Counted from the stretch's first letter, positions 37,732 to 47,522 are shown. The stretch: 64,000 bases of DNA from Polynucleobacter sp. AP-Sving-400A-A2 (GCF_018688155.1 NZ_CP061312.1:1922001-1986000); one strand, 5' to 3'. A program made the numbers and translations. Notes: generated by a model from the sequence alone, not told the origin.

Positions 37732-38919
37732 ATGGATATTACCTTGACCAGCCTTGAAACGGCTCATACCGAGCTTCTTAGCCAGAAAATAATGGCAGAA
37801 ATCGCCTCCAACGGCGGCTGGATACCCTTTTCAAGATATATGGAAATGGTTCTCTATGAGCCTGGAATGGGTTATTACAGTGCTGGGGCTCATAAATTAG
37901 GTGCTGGCGGAGATTTCACGACCGCGCCTGAGCTCTCCCCCTTATTTGGGGCAGCTATTGTGGAAACGCTTTTACCTATTCTGGAGGCTTTGCAGGATCA
38001 AGGTATCCCCACCCAGATTCTGGAATTTGGTGCCGGTACAGGTAAGTTAGCCGAATCCATTCTCAGCCGACTGCACGAGCTTGATTTCATGCTGGATCAC
38101 TACGACATCATCGAGATCTCACCCGACCTAGCTCAAAGACAAGAAGAGCGACTTCAACATCTCTCTAAGAAACTCAATTTATCTACTCAATGCCGCTGGC
38201 TCAGCTCCCTACCCAGTTACTTCAAAGGCATTATCTTAGCCAATGAAGTTATTGATGCCATTCCTTGTGATGCCATTATTTTTCAAAATGGCTTTTGGTA
38301 TTGGCAGGGTGTTTCCGTTATTAATAACAGACTTACTTGGTCAATAGGTAAGCCTGTTGAGCAAGCCCTACTTCCAGAAACACTGGTGAATGGAAGTTTT
38401 TCTGAGGGCTACGTTTCCGAACTCCACGCACCAGCTAATGCTTGGATGCGCCAAGTAGCTAAACATCTAGATACTGGACTCTTTCTTACTTTTGATTACG
38501 GCTTTCCAGAGAGTGAGTACTATCACGCTCAACGTCTAGAGGGAACCTTAATGGCGCACCATCGCCATCATGCAATTCAAGATCCGTTTTATCTTCCAGG
38601 ACTATCTGATGTGACTACCCACGTGGAGTGGTCACAGATTGCACGTAGTGCGCTACAAGAAAAAGTTGATGATGTCTATCTCAGCAATCAGGTATCTTAT
38701 TTGTTAGACGCGGGTATTGGCGATATCGCATTAGAGATTGGCGACCCTAGCAATCCAGAATCTTTTTTACCGATTTCTAATTCGCTGCAAAAACTATTAT
38801 CCGAAGCGGAGATGGGTGAGCTCTTTAAGGTCTTTGCATTCACAAAGAAACTATCCCACATATTGCCAGACCATACATTAGAGGACTTACCTGGCCTGCG
38901 AGGCAGGAACCGGCTTTAA
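37732..38919 (+). CDS. MidA/NDUFAF7-family SAM-dependent methyltransferase
   Basis: The 395-residue protein matches the NDUFAF7 (MidA) family: RYMEMVLYEPGMGYYSAGAHK (about 35-55), GDFTTAPELSPLFG, the SAM motif ILEFGAGTGKLAES, LANEVIDAIPC and FDYGFPESEYYHAQR. In mitochondria NDUFAF7 methylates an arginine of a core complex I subunit; bacterial members are presumed methyltransferases acting on a similar target. An NDUFA9-like gene lies about 1.1 kb downstream on the other strand. Confidence 0.92.
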   Translation: MDITLTSLETAHTELLSQKIMAEIASNGGWIPFSRYMEMVLYEPGMGYYSAGAHKLGAGGDFTTAPELSPLFGAAIVETLLPILEALQDQGIPTQILEFGAGTGKLAESILSRLHELDFMLDHYDIIEISPDLAQRQEERLQHLSKKLNLSTQCRWLSSLPSYFKGIILANEVIDAIPCDAIIFQNGFWYWQGVSVINNRLTWSIGKPVEQALLPETLVNGSFSEGYVSELHAPANAWMRQVAKHLDTGLFLTFDYGFPESEYYHAQRLEGTLMAHHRHHAIQDPFYLPGLSDVTTHVEWSQIARSALQEKVDDVYLSNQVSYLLDAGIGDIALEIGDPSNPESFLPISNSLQKLLSEAEMGELFKVFAFTKKLSHILPDHTLEDLPGLRGRNRL

Positions 38920-38924
38920 ATTAA

Positions 38925-40055
38925 TTAGCTAGCTAGTGCTGCAGTAATGGCCGAGAGTCTTGCGGCATCCACTGCATGGCGAATGTTTTCGCCATTGGAT
39001 CGGTCTTGTGTAGGAATGCCTTTAATAATTTCAGCCGTATTGAGTGCCTGAGCATTTTTCATTGCCAAAATTACAGTGTCGACAATGTCGCCAATGCGTT
39101 TAGCCAAATCTAATAAAGCCTGGCCACGATCAGGCTTGCGCCATACATCCGCACGATTGAACCATGCCAGTACATCAGAGGGTTGATATTTATCCCCAAC
39201 TGTCTGCTTAGTTAATAAATTAAGCTCGCTAAATATTTCACTGAAATCACGTACCTCATTTGGCATTTTGACGCACGCTGCCCATGAGCGAATTTCACCA
39301 GCAGACAAATTCATGAGAGTGACAGCGCAGCGATCTTCTAGACAGTTATCTGCTGCATGCAAATGTGCAATAAGCTGCTCGCGGAACTCTTCTTTAGCCA
39401 AAGAGGATGTCAGCGTTGCGGGTAACAATATCTTGGCTGCATCTGCATCCAGCAGCACTTGGAGCATTCGCATTGGCTTATTAGCAGTAAAACCTCTAGC
39501 TAACTCCTGCCAAATTCTTTCAGCTGAGAGTGCTGATAATTCATTGGATTGAACAATCGCCTGTAAGGCATCCATGGTTTCTGGCGCGACCATGAATTCC
39601 GGGAAGCGGGCGGCAAAACGAGCGATACGCAATAGGCGTAAAGGATCTTCTGCAAACGCATCGGATACATGACGGAAAATTTTTGATGCTAAATCATCCT
39701 GGCCGTTATAGGGATCCAAAATGGGGCCCACCCATTTGCCATCAACCCCTACCTCTTGAGCCATGGCATTAATAGTCAGATCACGACGCTCTAGGTCTTG
39801 CTCTAGCGTGACAGTTGGGTCGGCATAAAACAGAAAGCCTTTATAGCCCTTACCCGTTTTACGCTCTGTGCGAGCCAAGGCATATTCAGCCTGAGTCTCT
39901 GGATGCAGAAAGACGGGGAAATCTTTGCCTACCGGACGATACCCCTGAGCAATCATCTCTTCTACGCTAGAGCCCACCACCACATAATCAATGTCGTGCA
40001 CCGGCAAACCCATGAGGGTGTCCCGAATAGCGCCACCGACTGCATAGATTTTCAT
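38925..40055 (-). CDS. cca: CCA tRNA nucleotidyltransferase
   Basis: The 376-residue class II enzyme adds or repairs the 3' CCA of tRNA. Visible motifs are GGAIRD (7-12), the catalytic DID (Asp21, Asp23), [10 protein letters not shown] (90-99), [18 protein letters not shown] and [10 protein letters not shown]. coli-type enzymes carry a C-terminal HD phosphohydrolase domain with HTL and CHDLGK motifs; here the equivalent stretch (about 213-262) reads [10 protein letters not shown] where HDLGK should be, so that activity seems lost although RVPNE-like KMPNEVRDF and [12 protein letters not shown] are kept. The product is shorter than E. coli Cca (412). Confidence 0.93.
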   Translation of the reverse strand: MKIYAVGGAIRDTLMGLPVHDIDYVVVGSSVEEMIAQGYRPVGKDFPVFLHPETQAEYALARTERKTGKGYKGFLFYADPTVTLEQDLERRDLTINAMAQEVGVDGKWVGPILDPYNGQDDLASKIFRHVSDAFAEDPLRLLRIARFAARFPEFMVAPETMDALQAIVQSNELSALSAERIWQELARGFTANKPMRMLQVLLDADAAKILLPATLTSSLAKEEFREQLIAHLHAADNCLEDRCAVTLMNLSAGEIRSWAACVKMPNEVRDFSEIFSELNLLTKQTVGDKYQPSDVLAWFNRADVWRKPDRGQALLDLAKRIGDIVDTVILAMKNAQALNTAEIIKGIPTQDRSNGENIRHAVDAARLSAITAALAS

Positions 40056-40059
40056 CGAC

Positions 40060-40968
40060 TTATTTCATGCCTTCAAGTGTGCGACGGCTGATGCCAAACA
40101 CTTTACTCAGAGCATCCAATCTGTTTGACGGCAGAATATTAGGTAATTGCATTGAGGCAATATTGTCACGAGACATTAAAGTCGGAACTGGTAAAAACTC
40201 AAAGGCCAAAGCCTGAAGATAACCAACAAAATCTGGTACAGGAATGATCACGCATTTTGTATCGACTTTGAGCGCAGCAAATTCCACAATCTCTTTCATA
40301 GTGTAGACCGTAGGCCCAACCAAATCATAAGACTCACGAATCGTCGATGGCATTTTCAGAGACTTGGTAAATGCACTGGCTACATCATCTACACTTACTG
40401 GCTGAAACTTTGCGCCTGAGTTTGCCAAAGGCATCGCTGGAAATAATTTCGTTAATTTGGCAAACAAATTAATAAACTGATCTTGTGCACCAAAGATGAC
40501 TGAAGGTCTAAAAATAGTCCAGTCGAGATTGCTAGCTTTTACTGCAGCCTCGCCATCACCCTTGCTGCGCTGATACATCGATGGGCCATGAGAATCCGCG
40601 CCCAATGCACTCATATGCAAGTAACGCTTGAGACCATTCATCTGCATCGCGGTGATGATGCTTTTTGGGAGATCAACGTGTGCCGCTTGGAATACTTTTC
40701 CATATGGCTCTGCTGGCTTGTCATGTAATACGCCTACCAAATTGATGACGGCACCGCTAGGCTGGATTCGTGAGCAAAGCTCTTGCAAAGAGTCAAACTC
40801 ATGCACATCAGCATCTTCTAAATGTATCTTTGGCAACATGCGTAATTCACGTGCGGATGCTAAGTGCCTTGTCGGCAGTAATACAGAGTAGCCCTCTGCT
40901 TGTAATTGGGCAGCCAGGACTCTGCCTACAAAACCGTTACCGCCAATTAGCAGAATGTCATATTTCAT
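40060..40968 (-). CDS. NDUFA9-like NAD(P)-binding epimerase family protein
   Basis: The 302-residue extended-SDR-like protein begins [19 protein letters not shown] with the NAD(P) motif GGNGFVG (8-14) and has [19 protein letters not shown], where the usual Tyr-x3-Lys is Tyr-x3-Lys in YQRSK, followed by [18 protein letters not shown], typical of the complex I NDUFA9 family. Bacterial relatives are annotated as complex I NDUFA9 subunit family. It may help assemble or stabilise NADH dehydrogenase or act as an unrelated reductase. It starts upstream of cca by four bases. Confidence 0.9.
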   Translation of the reverse strand: MKYDILLIGGNGFVGRVLAAQLQAEGYSVLLPTRHLASARELRMLPKIHLEDADVHEFDSLQELCSRIQPSGAVINLVGVLHDKPAEPYGKVFQAAHVDLPKSIITAMQMNGLKRYLHMSALGADSHGPSMYQRSKGDGEAAVKASNLDWTIFRPSVIFGAQDQFINLFAKLTKLFPAMPLANSGAKFQPVSVDDVASAFTKSLKMPSTIRESYDLVGPTVYTMKEIVEFAALKVDTKCVIIPVPDFVGYLQALAFEFLPVPTLMSRDNIASMQLPNILPSNRLDALSKVFGISRRTLEGMK

Positions 40969-40991
40969 AAAAATCCCATCTCGTTAAGTTA

Positions 40992-42956
40992 CTAGGGCAG
41001 CTCAGAAGCGTTTGCCGCCTTAGGAGTGATCACCCCTAAGCGCTGCTTTAAAGATTGTGTCTGACCATGCATTACAGATGAATAGTATGTTGCATTAGCC
41101 AACACGTTTTTTACGTAGGTACGTGTCTCATTGAACGGGATGGTTTCCGCAAAAATGGCACCCTCTGTTGGACTGGTCAGCTTTTCCCGCCAAGTTTTAG
41201 AGCGTGAGGGGCCGGCGTTATAGGCTGCTGAGGCTAACACCCATGAACCATCCAGGTCCACTAAAACCATATTTAAGTAATTACTGCCCAAGGTCAGGTT
41301 GGTATTGGTATCAGAGAGCTTGTCATTGGTATAGGAGGTCATGCCAATCTTCTTGGCTACATACTTTGCTGTGTTTGGCATCACCTGCATCAAGCCTGAA
41401 GCACCTACCGAGGAAGAGGCATTCATAATGAAGCGTGACTCTTGACGAATCAACCCATAAGTCCAGGCTAAGTTCAAATCAATTTGCTTTGCAATCGGCG
41501 ATAGCTCGTCACGATAGGGTGTTGGATAGCGCAAACTGAAATCATGCTCTTGCTTTGTACGGTCTGCAGTATTGACAACGCGATCATATAGACCAATACG
41601 CTTGGCGTACTCAGCAGATGCTAGCAGTTGCTTGTCAGTCATATTGCGCAACTCCCAGTTCCACTCGCGATTGCCTTCAAAGCGTAAGTTCATGGCATAG
41701 AAACGCTCACCCCTGATAAAGCCTTTGCGCTGAGACATCACTTCGATTTCTGCATCACCAACCTTAGTACGTGCGGGCACATGATTTGATTTACCAAGAT
41801 CTTCTCGTGCAAGCTGCCCATAGAAATTATATTGATCGGCAACGAGCTCAAGGCTCTCGCGCGCCTTTTCATTTTGTCCATCCGCCTTCAATGCACGCGC
41901 ATACCAGTAGGTCCAGGCAGGATCTTTACTACGTACCGCAGGATTCATGCCTTCAATCGCATTCTTTACCAGCGTCCAATCCTTAGCGCGCAAGCCTGCA
42001 CGCACCTTCCACTCCTGGCCTTCAGTGGAGAGCAGTTCGTTATAGCCCAGCTCTTGTTGAAAACGGTAGGCATCATCTGCATTGGGGTCTAATTTCTTTG
42101 CAAGGAACTGACCAATGACACCCCAAGCTACGGCTTGATTCTCTTTGCTGTAGCGTGCTGCATTTTGTGAAAAATCTTTAAATGCTTTTGCAGGATCCGC
42201 TTTAGCGGCCTTCACAATCTCAGCAACAGGATCTTCGCCACCCAAGCGACGGGACATCGTATCAAAACCCATTTCACTAGCAGCGCGACCGATTGCCTTT
42301 GCTTCACTCTGCGTCATACCTCCTGCACCAGCCAAGGCAGGTACCAATTCTTGACAGGCCTGACCAAAATAACGTGGATCCAATAATATTGCGCGTGCGT
42401 CAATCGTTACTTTGGTTGGATTCTCGCCTTGAGCTAATTTTGACTGCAGTGAATAGCATTTCACCTGGGTGTCATCATCTAAAGCAAACTTAGGATATTC
42501 AGTATCAAAACGCGACCAATCTTTTCGCTTACCCAAAACGAGTAACCAGTCATTACGCATCCGATCGGCTAAAGCCGTACCTTGATATTGATTTAGAAAA
42601 GCCACCACCTGAGAATCTGCATTGCTATCAGCCCGTGCGCCACCAGCACTATCAAATAACTGGGGCTTAATACGGAAATAAGCTACATAGTCGTCATAAG
42701 GATAATTGGAGAGGCTAGCGGCTAATGTTTGTGCACGAGCTACGTCATTTCTTTTAGCAGCTTCGCGTAGCTCAATAAAAGTACGATCACCTTCAGTGAT
42801 CTCAAAGGCTGCAATCCTACTTTCTTTAGTGGGAATGGTTTTCTTGGCTTTTTCCGCAAAAATGCTGGGCGCAGAAACTGCAAGGGCTAGAAATAGAATC
42901 CCGCCCACAATTTTTTGCCATCCACTAAGAACGTCAAACTTCTTTTTCACCGTCAC
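40992..42956 (-). CDS. slt: Soluble lytic murein transglycosylase
   Basis: The 654-residue periplasmic enzyme has a signal peptide (hydrophobic 13-33), a long helical U-shaped superhelix domain (about 50-460) and a C-terminal catalytic SLT domain: LIRQESRFIMNASSSVGASG with the catalytic glutamate, GLMQVMPNTAKYV, and NLTLGSNYLNMVL and ASAAYNAGPSRSKTW. It cleaves peptidoglycan between MurNAc and GlcNAc giving anhydro-muropeptides, which the AmpG transporter encoded at 51760-53094 would import. Divergent from the cyclo-ligase gene with a 40-base gap. Confidence 0.94.
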   Translation of the reverse strand: MTVKKKFDVLSGWQKIVGGILFLALAVSAPSIFAEKAKKTIPTKESRIAAFEITEGDRTFIELREAAKRNDVARAQTLAASLSNYPYDDYVAYFRIKPQLFDSAGGARADSNADSQVVAFLNQYQGTALADRMRNDWLLVLGKRKDWSRFDTEYPKFALDDDTQVKCYSLQSKLAQGENPTKVTIDARAILLDPRYFGQACQELVPALAGAGGMTQSEAKAIGRAASEMGFDTMSRRLGGEDPVAEIVKAAKADPAKAFKDFSQNAARYSKENQAVAWGVIGQFLAKKLDPNADDAYRFQQELGYNELLSTEGQEWKVRAGLRAKDWTLVKNAIEGMNPAVRSKDPAWTYWYARALKADGQNEKARESLELVADQYNFYGQLAREDLGKSNHVPARTKVGDAEIEVMSQRKGFIRGERFYAMNLRFEGNREWNWELRNMTDKQLLASAEYAKRIGLYDRVVNTADRTKQEHDFSLRYPTPYRDELSPIAKQIDLNLAWTYGLIRQESRFIMNASSSVGASGLMQVMPNTAKYVAKKIGMTSYTNDKLSDTNTNLTLGSNYLNMVLVDLDGSWVLASAAYNAGPSRSKTWREKLTSPTEGAIFAETIPFNETRTYVKNVLANATYYSSVMHGQTQSLKQRLGVITPKAANASELP

Positions 42957-42996
42957 ACCTTATCGATTTACTATATCTCTCAATTTTCGCCTGATA

Positions 42997-43629
42997 ATGG
43001 TCTATATGCACGGCAATTCTCCAAAATCGCTACGGCAAGACTTACTAGCCCAAAGGAAACAGTTTGCGGCTAGCGCAAGCTATTCCATCACTCAAGAAGG
43101 GATTTCGGCTGGCCTAGCAAGTTTTCTGGCTGACCATGACACCCGAGTTCAATCCATTGCCTTGTATTACCCCATACAAGATGAGCTTGATTTACGACCT
43201 ACATTGTTAGCTTGGGCCAAGAGCAAGGCAGGTAAAACCTTAGCCCTCCCCTTTGCGCGCCCGGATAAGCATTTAGATTTCTATACCTGGCAAGAGGGGG
43301 ACCTACTTATTCCAAGCCGCCACGGCGTGCCAGAGCCCGACCCCAATAACCCCCGCAGACCTCAAATCACTCCAGACTGTATTTTGATTCCCTGCGTTGG
43401 CTGGTCGCAATCCAAGGTGGGCGATAAAACCCATTATTGGCGGCTGGGGTATGGGGGCGGCTACTTTGATCGCACTTTAGCGCAATTACGTAAAGCCAAG
43501 CCAAACCTACTGTGCGTAGGGATTGGCTTTGATTGGCAAAAGTTAGATGATGCGCAGTGGCAAGCTCAAACACATGATGAGCCCTTAGATGCCATGCTGA
43601 CTGAGTCAGGCTTAGTAATTACTTATTGA
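42997..43629 (+). CDS. 5-formyltetrahydrofolate cyclo-ligase
   Basis: From the ATG at 42997 the product is 210 residues; the open frame extends upstream through the slt gene on the other strand and was trimmed. SLRQDLLAQRKQF (N-terminal ATP region), PDCILIPCVGW and the GGGYFDRTLAQL motif identify the family. The enzyme converts 5-formyl-THF to methenyl-THF with ATP. Its last 11 bases overlap the convergent metF, another folate one-carbon gene. A second ATG at 43006 is an alternative start. Confidence 0.93.
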   Translation: MVYMHGNSPKSLRQDLLAQRKQFAASASYSITQEGISAGLASFLADHDTRVQSIALYYPIQDELDLRPTLLAWAKSKAGKTLALPFARPDKHLDFYTWQEGDLLIPSRHGVPEPDPNNPRRPQITPDCILIPCVGWSQSKVGDKTHYWRLGYGGGYFDRTLAQLRKAKPNLLCVGIGFDWQKLDDAQWQAQTHDEPLDAMLTESGLVITY

Positions 43630-44449
43630 GACTGAGATTGTCAGCAATGGCTAAAACCGCATCAGCCTGATTTAGTGAGTAAAAATGCAGTCCAGGTGCA
43701 CCTGCGACTAAAAGCTGGTCGCAAAGATCGGTAACCACCTCTTCACCAAACGCACGAATCGAGGCAGTGTCATCGCCATAAGACTGCAGACGCAAACGAA
43801 TCCAACGTGGAATTTCTGCGCCGCAGGCATCTGAGAAGCGTAGCAACTGAGTACTATTGGTAATCGGCATGATTCCAGCAATCACCGGCTGAGTCACACC
43901 TAACTCATATGCCTCATCGACAAAACGGAAATAAGCATCGCTGTTATAGAAATACTGAGTCACTGCTGAATTAGCTCCAGCCTTCATCTTCTGTACAAAA
44001 AAATCGACATCCGTTGCTGGTGACTTGGCCTGAGGATGGCATTCCGGATAGGCAGCGACATCGATGTGAAACCAGTCGCCAGTTTCGATACGAATAAATT
44101 CAACCAATTCATTTGCATGATGGAACTCGCCATACTGACCCATGCCAGATGGTAAGTCGCCACGCAAAGCTACGATACGCTTAATACCTAAAGCCTGGTA
44201 TTGCTTCAACATCTCGCGCACGCTCTCACGCGAGCTACCAACACAAGATAAGTGGGGAGCAACCGCTGCACCAGCAGCGTGAATATCACTCACCACTTTT
44301 AATGTGCCAGATTGAGTAGAGCCACCGGCACCAAAAGTCACAGAATAAAAAGCGGGCTTGAGTGTTTCACTAAAACGCTCGCGCACGAGATGTAACTTAT
44401 TCTCACCTTCAGGTGTTTTTGGAGGGAAGAATTCAACGCTTAATTCCAT
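43619..44449 (-). CDS. metF: 5,10-methylenetetrahydrofolate reductase
   Basis: The 276-residue FAD enzyme makes methyl-THF for MetH. SVEFFPPKTPEG at the N terminus, SVTFGAGGSTQSGTL, the LRGDLPSG motif and the DFFVQKMKAGANSAVTQYFY block are diagnostic. Length is normal. It follows ahcY by 55 bases on the same strand, so the SAH riboswitch upstream of ahcY may also control it. That pairing links removal of S-adenosylhomocysteine with remethylation of homocysteine. Confidence 0.96.
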   Translation of the reverse strand: MELSVEFFPPKTPEGENKLHLVRERFSETLKPAFYSVTFGAGGSTQSGTLKVVSDIHAAGAAVAPHLSCVGSSRESVREMLKQYQALGIKRIVALRGDLPSGMGQYGEFHHANELVEFIRIETGDWFHIDVAAYPECHPQAKSPATDVDFFVQKMKAGANSAVTQYFYNSDAYFRFVDEAYELGVTQPVIAGIMPITNSTQLLRFSDACGAEIPRWIRLRLQSYGDDTASIRAFGEEVVTDLCDQLLVAGAPGLHFYSLNQADAVLAIADNLSLNK

Positions 44450-44504
44450 GATCTTGGGCCTGTGTCTCTATTTCTCTATTGAACAATATCTAGCAAGGAG
44501 CAGA

Positions 44505-45950
44505 TTAATAACGATAGTGATCGGTCTTATAAGGACCTTCCTTCGTCACACCAATGTAAGAAGCTTGCTGATCTGACAATGCAGTTAGCTGAGCATTCAA
44601 TGTCTTAAGCTGCAAACGCGCAACCTTCTCATCCAAATGCTTAGGCAAGGTATACACACCAACTGGATATTTATCTGTACCAACGGCATTCCACAATTCG
44701 ATCTGCGCAATTACTTGGTTCGCAAATGAAGAGCTCATGACATAAGATGGGTGACCTGTTCCGCAACCCAAGTTCACTAAGCGGCCCTTAGCCAAGATGA
44801 TGATGCGCTTCTCAGGATTGCCATTAGCTGCTGGGAAAATCACGTGATCTACTTGTGGCTTAATTTCTTCCCACTTGTATTTCTCGATACCAGCAACATC
44901 AATCTCATTATCGAAGTGGCCAATGTTACAAACAATAGCTTGGTTCTTCATCTTAATCATATGGTCATGTGTAATCACATGGTAGTTACCAGTTGCCGAA
45001 ACAAAGATATCTGCCTTATCTGCAGCGTAATCCATTGTGACAACGCGATAACCTTCCATCGCAGCTTGCAATGCGCAAATTGGATCCACTTCAGTCACCC
45101 AAACTTGAGCTGACAAAGCACGCAATGCTTGAGCTGAACCTTTACCTACGTCGCCATATCCACAAACTACTGCAACCTTGCCGGCAACCATCACATCGGT
45201 AGCGCGCTTGATCGCATCAACTAAAGACTCGCGGCAACCATAGAGGTTGTCGAACTTGCTCTTGGTAACAGAGTCATTGACGTTAATAGCTGGGAACTTT
45301 AATTCACCTTTAGCAAACATCTGATAAAGGCGATGCACACCCGTAGTAGTTTCTTCTGTAACACCCTTAACTTTTTCTAAACGAGTGGAATACCAAGTTG
45401 GATCTTGCGCCAATTTCTTTTTAATGGCCGCAAACAAAATCGTTTCTTCTTCGCTCGTTGGATGATTCAAGCAAGCTTGATCTTTTTCAGCGCGTGCACC
45501 GAGGTGCAATAGCAAAGTCGCATCGCCACCGTCATCCAAAATCATATTAGTGAAGCCGCCATCAGCCCACTCAAAAATACGGTGGGTGTAATCCCAGTAT
45601 TGCTCAAGCGTTTCACCCTTAATCGCAAACACCGGCGTGCCGTTAGCAGCAATCGCTGCAGCAGCGTGGTCTTGTGTAGAGAAAATATTGCAAGATGCCC
45701 ACTGCACCTCAGCACCAAGAGCTTCAAGCGTCTCGATCAAGACTGCAGTTTGAATGGTCATGTGCAATGAACCAGTAATGCGCGCACCACGCAATGGCTG
45801 CTGCGCTGCGAACTCATCGCGAATTGCAATCAGGCCCGGCATTTCAGTTTCAGCAATGGCGATTTCTTTACGGCCAAAGTCAGCCAAAGAAATATCGGCA
45901 ATAGCGCAACGAGTTGCTACGAAGTTGTTTAAATCGGAAACGGTACTCAT
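44505..45950 (-). CDS. ahcY: Adenosylhomocysteinase
   Basis: From ATG at 45950, with GGAGC upstream, the product is 481 residues; an open extension of 20 codons upstream lies in the riboswitch leader and was excluded. It shows [15 protein letters not shown], the NAD-binding [25 protein letters not shown] and the C-terminal [18 protein letters not shown] of the bacterial long form. SahH splits S-adenosylhomocysteine to homocysteine and adenosine, relieving inhibition of methyltransferases. The leader carries an SAH riboswitch. Confidence 0.97.
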   Translation of the reverse strand: MSTVSDLNNFVATRCAIADISLADFGRKEIAIAETEMPGLIAIRDEFAAQQPLRGARITGSLHMTIQTAVLIETLEALGAEVQWASCNIFSTQDHAAAAIAANGTPVFAIKGETLEQYWDYTHRIFEWADGGFTNMILDDGGDATLLLHLGARAEKDQACLNHPTSEEETILFAAIKKKLAQDPTWYSTRLEKVKGVTEETTTGVHRLYQMFAKGELKFPAINVNDSVTKSKFDNLYGCRESLVDAIKRATDVMVAGKVAVVCGYGDVGKGSAQALRALSAQVWVTEVDPICALQAAMEGYRVVTMDYAADKADIFVSATGNYHVITHDHMIKMKNQAIVCNIGHFDNEIDVAGIEKYKWEEIKPQVDHVIFPAANGNPEKRIIILAKGRLVNLGCGTGHPSYVMSSSFANQVIAQIELWNAVGTDKYPVGVYTLPKHLDEKVARLQLKTLNAQLTALSDQQASYIGVTKEGPYKTDHYRY

Positions 45951-45955
45951 GAATG

Positions 45956-46021
45956 CTCCAGCTAAATACGATCCAACGCTGGAGTAGAAACTCGCTAGCC
46001 ATTGAATCATGGGTTAGCGAG
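45956..46021 (-). promoter_or_regulatory. Probable expression platform of the SAH riboswitch (two hairpins)
   Basis: Two perfect 7-bp inverted repeats lie between the aptamer and the ahcY start. One (45991-45997 with 46015-46021) would capture the 3' strand of the aptamer pseudoknot (CGCTC) in an alternative stem. The other (45956-45962 with 45978-45984) pairs GCTGGAG, which contains the ahcY ribosome-binding site GGAG, with CTCCAGC. The layout suggests translational control; the actual switching order is inferred. Confidence 0.6.
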
Positions 46022-46122
46022 CGCAGTTGCAATTAGCAAACTCTGGGCTTACCTAAGAGTTCACTCCCTTCAAGCCTGGGGAAACACTGGTTCTCAGCAT
46101 TCCTTGCAACGCTCCTTGAAGG
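46016..46122 (-). promoter_or_regulatory. SAH riboswitch aptamer (ahcY leader)
   Basis: On the minus strand the leader has CCTTCAAGGAGCGTTGCAAG, later CCCAGGCTTGAAGG, then GCAACTGCGCTCGC. CCTTCAAG pairs with CTTGAAGG as an 8-bp P1 stem, and GAGCG in the first element pairs with CGCTC in the last to make the defining pseudoknot. The GGAGCGTTGC and AGGCT blocks match the conserved core of the SAH riboswitch known upstream of ahcY in betaproteobacteria. It should raise ahcY (and probably metF) expression when SAH accumulates. Confidence 0.88.
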
Positions 46123-46127
46123 TATGA

Positions 46128-46147
46128 CGAAATTGTAATCAATTTCG
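46128..46147. promoter_or_regulatory. 20-bp perfect dyad over the -10 region of the ahcY promoter
   Basis: CGAAATTG-TAAT-CAATTTCG is a perfect inverted repeat. On the minus strand its centre holds TACAAT (46137-46132), a good -10 box placing the transcript start close to the first base of the riboswitch P1. The dyad is thus well placed as a repressor operator; direct repeats of ATTTCGCC follow at its edge. Confidence 0.55.
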
Positions 46148-46201
46148 CCATATTTCGCCTCAATACAAAACATACTGCCAATTTACTACCTAGAAAGCAG
46201 A

Positions 46202-47368
46202 TTACAAGCCAGCAGCCGCACGTAATGCAGGCGCCTTATCGCACTGCTCCCAAGTAAACTCCGGCTCTTCACGACCAAAGTGGCCATAAGCAGCAGTCTT
46301 ACGATATATAGGGCGCAGGAGATTCAACATCTTGACGATACCCTTTGGACGCAAATCGAAGTGCTCCGATACCAGTTGCGCAATCTTCTCGTCTGAAATC
46401 TTGCCAGTGCCGTAGGTGCTCACCATCACCGAAGTTGGTTTAGCCACACCAATCGCATAAGAGATCTGAATCAAGCACTTGCTTGCTAAACCTGCAGCAA
46501 CCACATTCTTAGCCACATAACGACCAGCATAGGCAGCAGAACGGTCAACTTTGGAAGGATCCTTACCGGAGAACGCACCACCACCGTGAGGAGCTGCACC
46601 GCCGTAGGTGTCCACAATAATCTTGCGACCTGTTAGACCACAATCGCCTTGCGGGCCACCGATCACAAATCGACCTGTTGGGTTCACCAAGAAGTTAATT
46701 GCACCTTTGATCAAATGCTTTGGCAATACGGGTTTGATGATTTCTTCGATCACTGCTTCGCGCAATTTCTCAAGAGAAATTTCTTCATCATGCTGCGTGG
46801 AAAGAACTACGGTATCGATTGAGTCAGGCTTGCCATCCACGTAACGCAAGGTCACCTGAGACTTGGCATCTGGGCGCAGCCAGTTCAAACGGCCATCACG
46901 GCGCAATTGAGATTGACGCTCTACCAAGCGGTGTGACAAATGAATCGGCAAAGGCATGAGCTCTGTAGTTTCATCACAAGCATAACCGAACATCAAGCCT
47001 TGGTCGCCAGCACCTTGGTCCAGACCGTCGTCATGCGCCTTATCTACACCCTGAGCAATGTCGGGACTTTGCTTGTCATAAGCGACCAATACGGCACAAC
47101 CTTTGTAATCGATACCGTAGTCAGTGTTGTCGTAACCAATTTCACGCAAAGTATTACGAGCAACTTGGATGTAATCCACATTAGCGTTTGTAGTGATCTC
47201 ACCAGCCAAAACTACTAGCCCGGTGTTACACAGAGTTTCCGCAGCAACACGCGCAGTTGGGTCCTGAGCCAGGATCGAATCCAAGATGGCATCAGAGATT
47301 TGGTCTGCTACTTTATCGGGGTGACCTTCAGAAACGGATTCTGAGGTAAAGAAGTAATCATTTGCCAT
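46202..47368 (-). CDS. metK: S-adenosylmethionine synthetase
   Basis: The 388-residue enzyme makes SAM from methionine and [18 protein letters not shown] (14-28), [12 protein letters not shown], the phosphate-binding loop [19 protein letters not shown] and the C-terminal [12 protein letters not shown] are all present, and length is normal. It is not in an operon; the gene on the left (ahcY) has its own leader. The divergent LpxL-type gene begins 203 bases away. Confidence 0.97.
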   Translation of the reverse strand: MANDYFFTSESVSEGHPDKVADQISDAILDSILAQDPTARVAAETLCNTGLVVLAGEITTNANVDYIQVARNTLREIGYDNTDYGIDYKGCAVLVAYDKQSPDIAQGVDKAHDDGLDQGAGDQGLMFGYACDETTELMPLPIHLSHRLVERQSQLRRDGRLNWLRPDAKSQVTLRYVDGKPDSIDTVVLSTQHDEEISLEKLREAVIEEIIKPVLPKHLIKGAINFLVNPTGRFVIGGPQGDCGLTGRKIIVDTYGGAAPHGGGAFSGKDPSKVDRSAAYAGRYVAKNVVAAGLASKCLIQISYAIGVAKPTSVMVSTYGTGKISDEKIAQLVSEHFDLRPKGIVKMLNLLRPIYRKTAAYGHFGREEPEFTWEQCDKAPALRAAAGL

Positions 47369-47492
47369 TGCATATTCCTTTAAAAATTAACACGATCTAT
47401 GGGACAACTCGACGTGCCAGGAATTTCAACGGCGACGCTTTAGCAGAATTTATGAATCGCCCTGCAAGTTGCCTTAACTCAGCGATGTATGA

Positions 47493-47522
47493 ATTCTATC
47501 CGAAAAACGCCTTATTCATCAA
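47493..47522 (-). promoter_or_regulatory. Candidate sigma-70 promoter for metK with long leader
   Basis: Minus-strand TTGATG (47522-47517) and TAGAAT (47498-47493) have an 18-base spacer. Transcription would begin near 47486, leaving a leader of about 118 bases before metK. I recognise no SAM or SAH riboswitch class in it. Confidence 0.45.

Noticed and set aside
38513..38524. A GTGAGTACTATC sequence resembling the SlmA binding site GTGAGTACTCAC inside the MidA-like gene
   Set aside because: Two mismatches to a 12-mer are expected a few times by chance in 64 kb, and the betaproteobacterial SlmA site need not match that of E. coli.
42706..42996. Upstream extension of the 5-formyl-THF cyclo-ligase gene to a 307-residue product
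   Set aside because: The extra region lies wholly opposite the slt signal-peptide region and is not family-like; the family start is at 42997.
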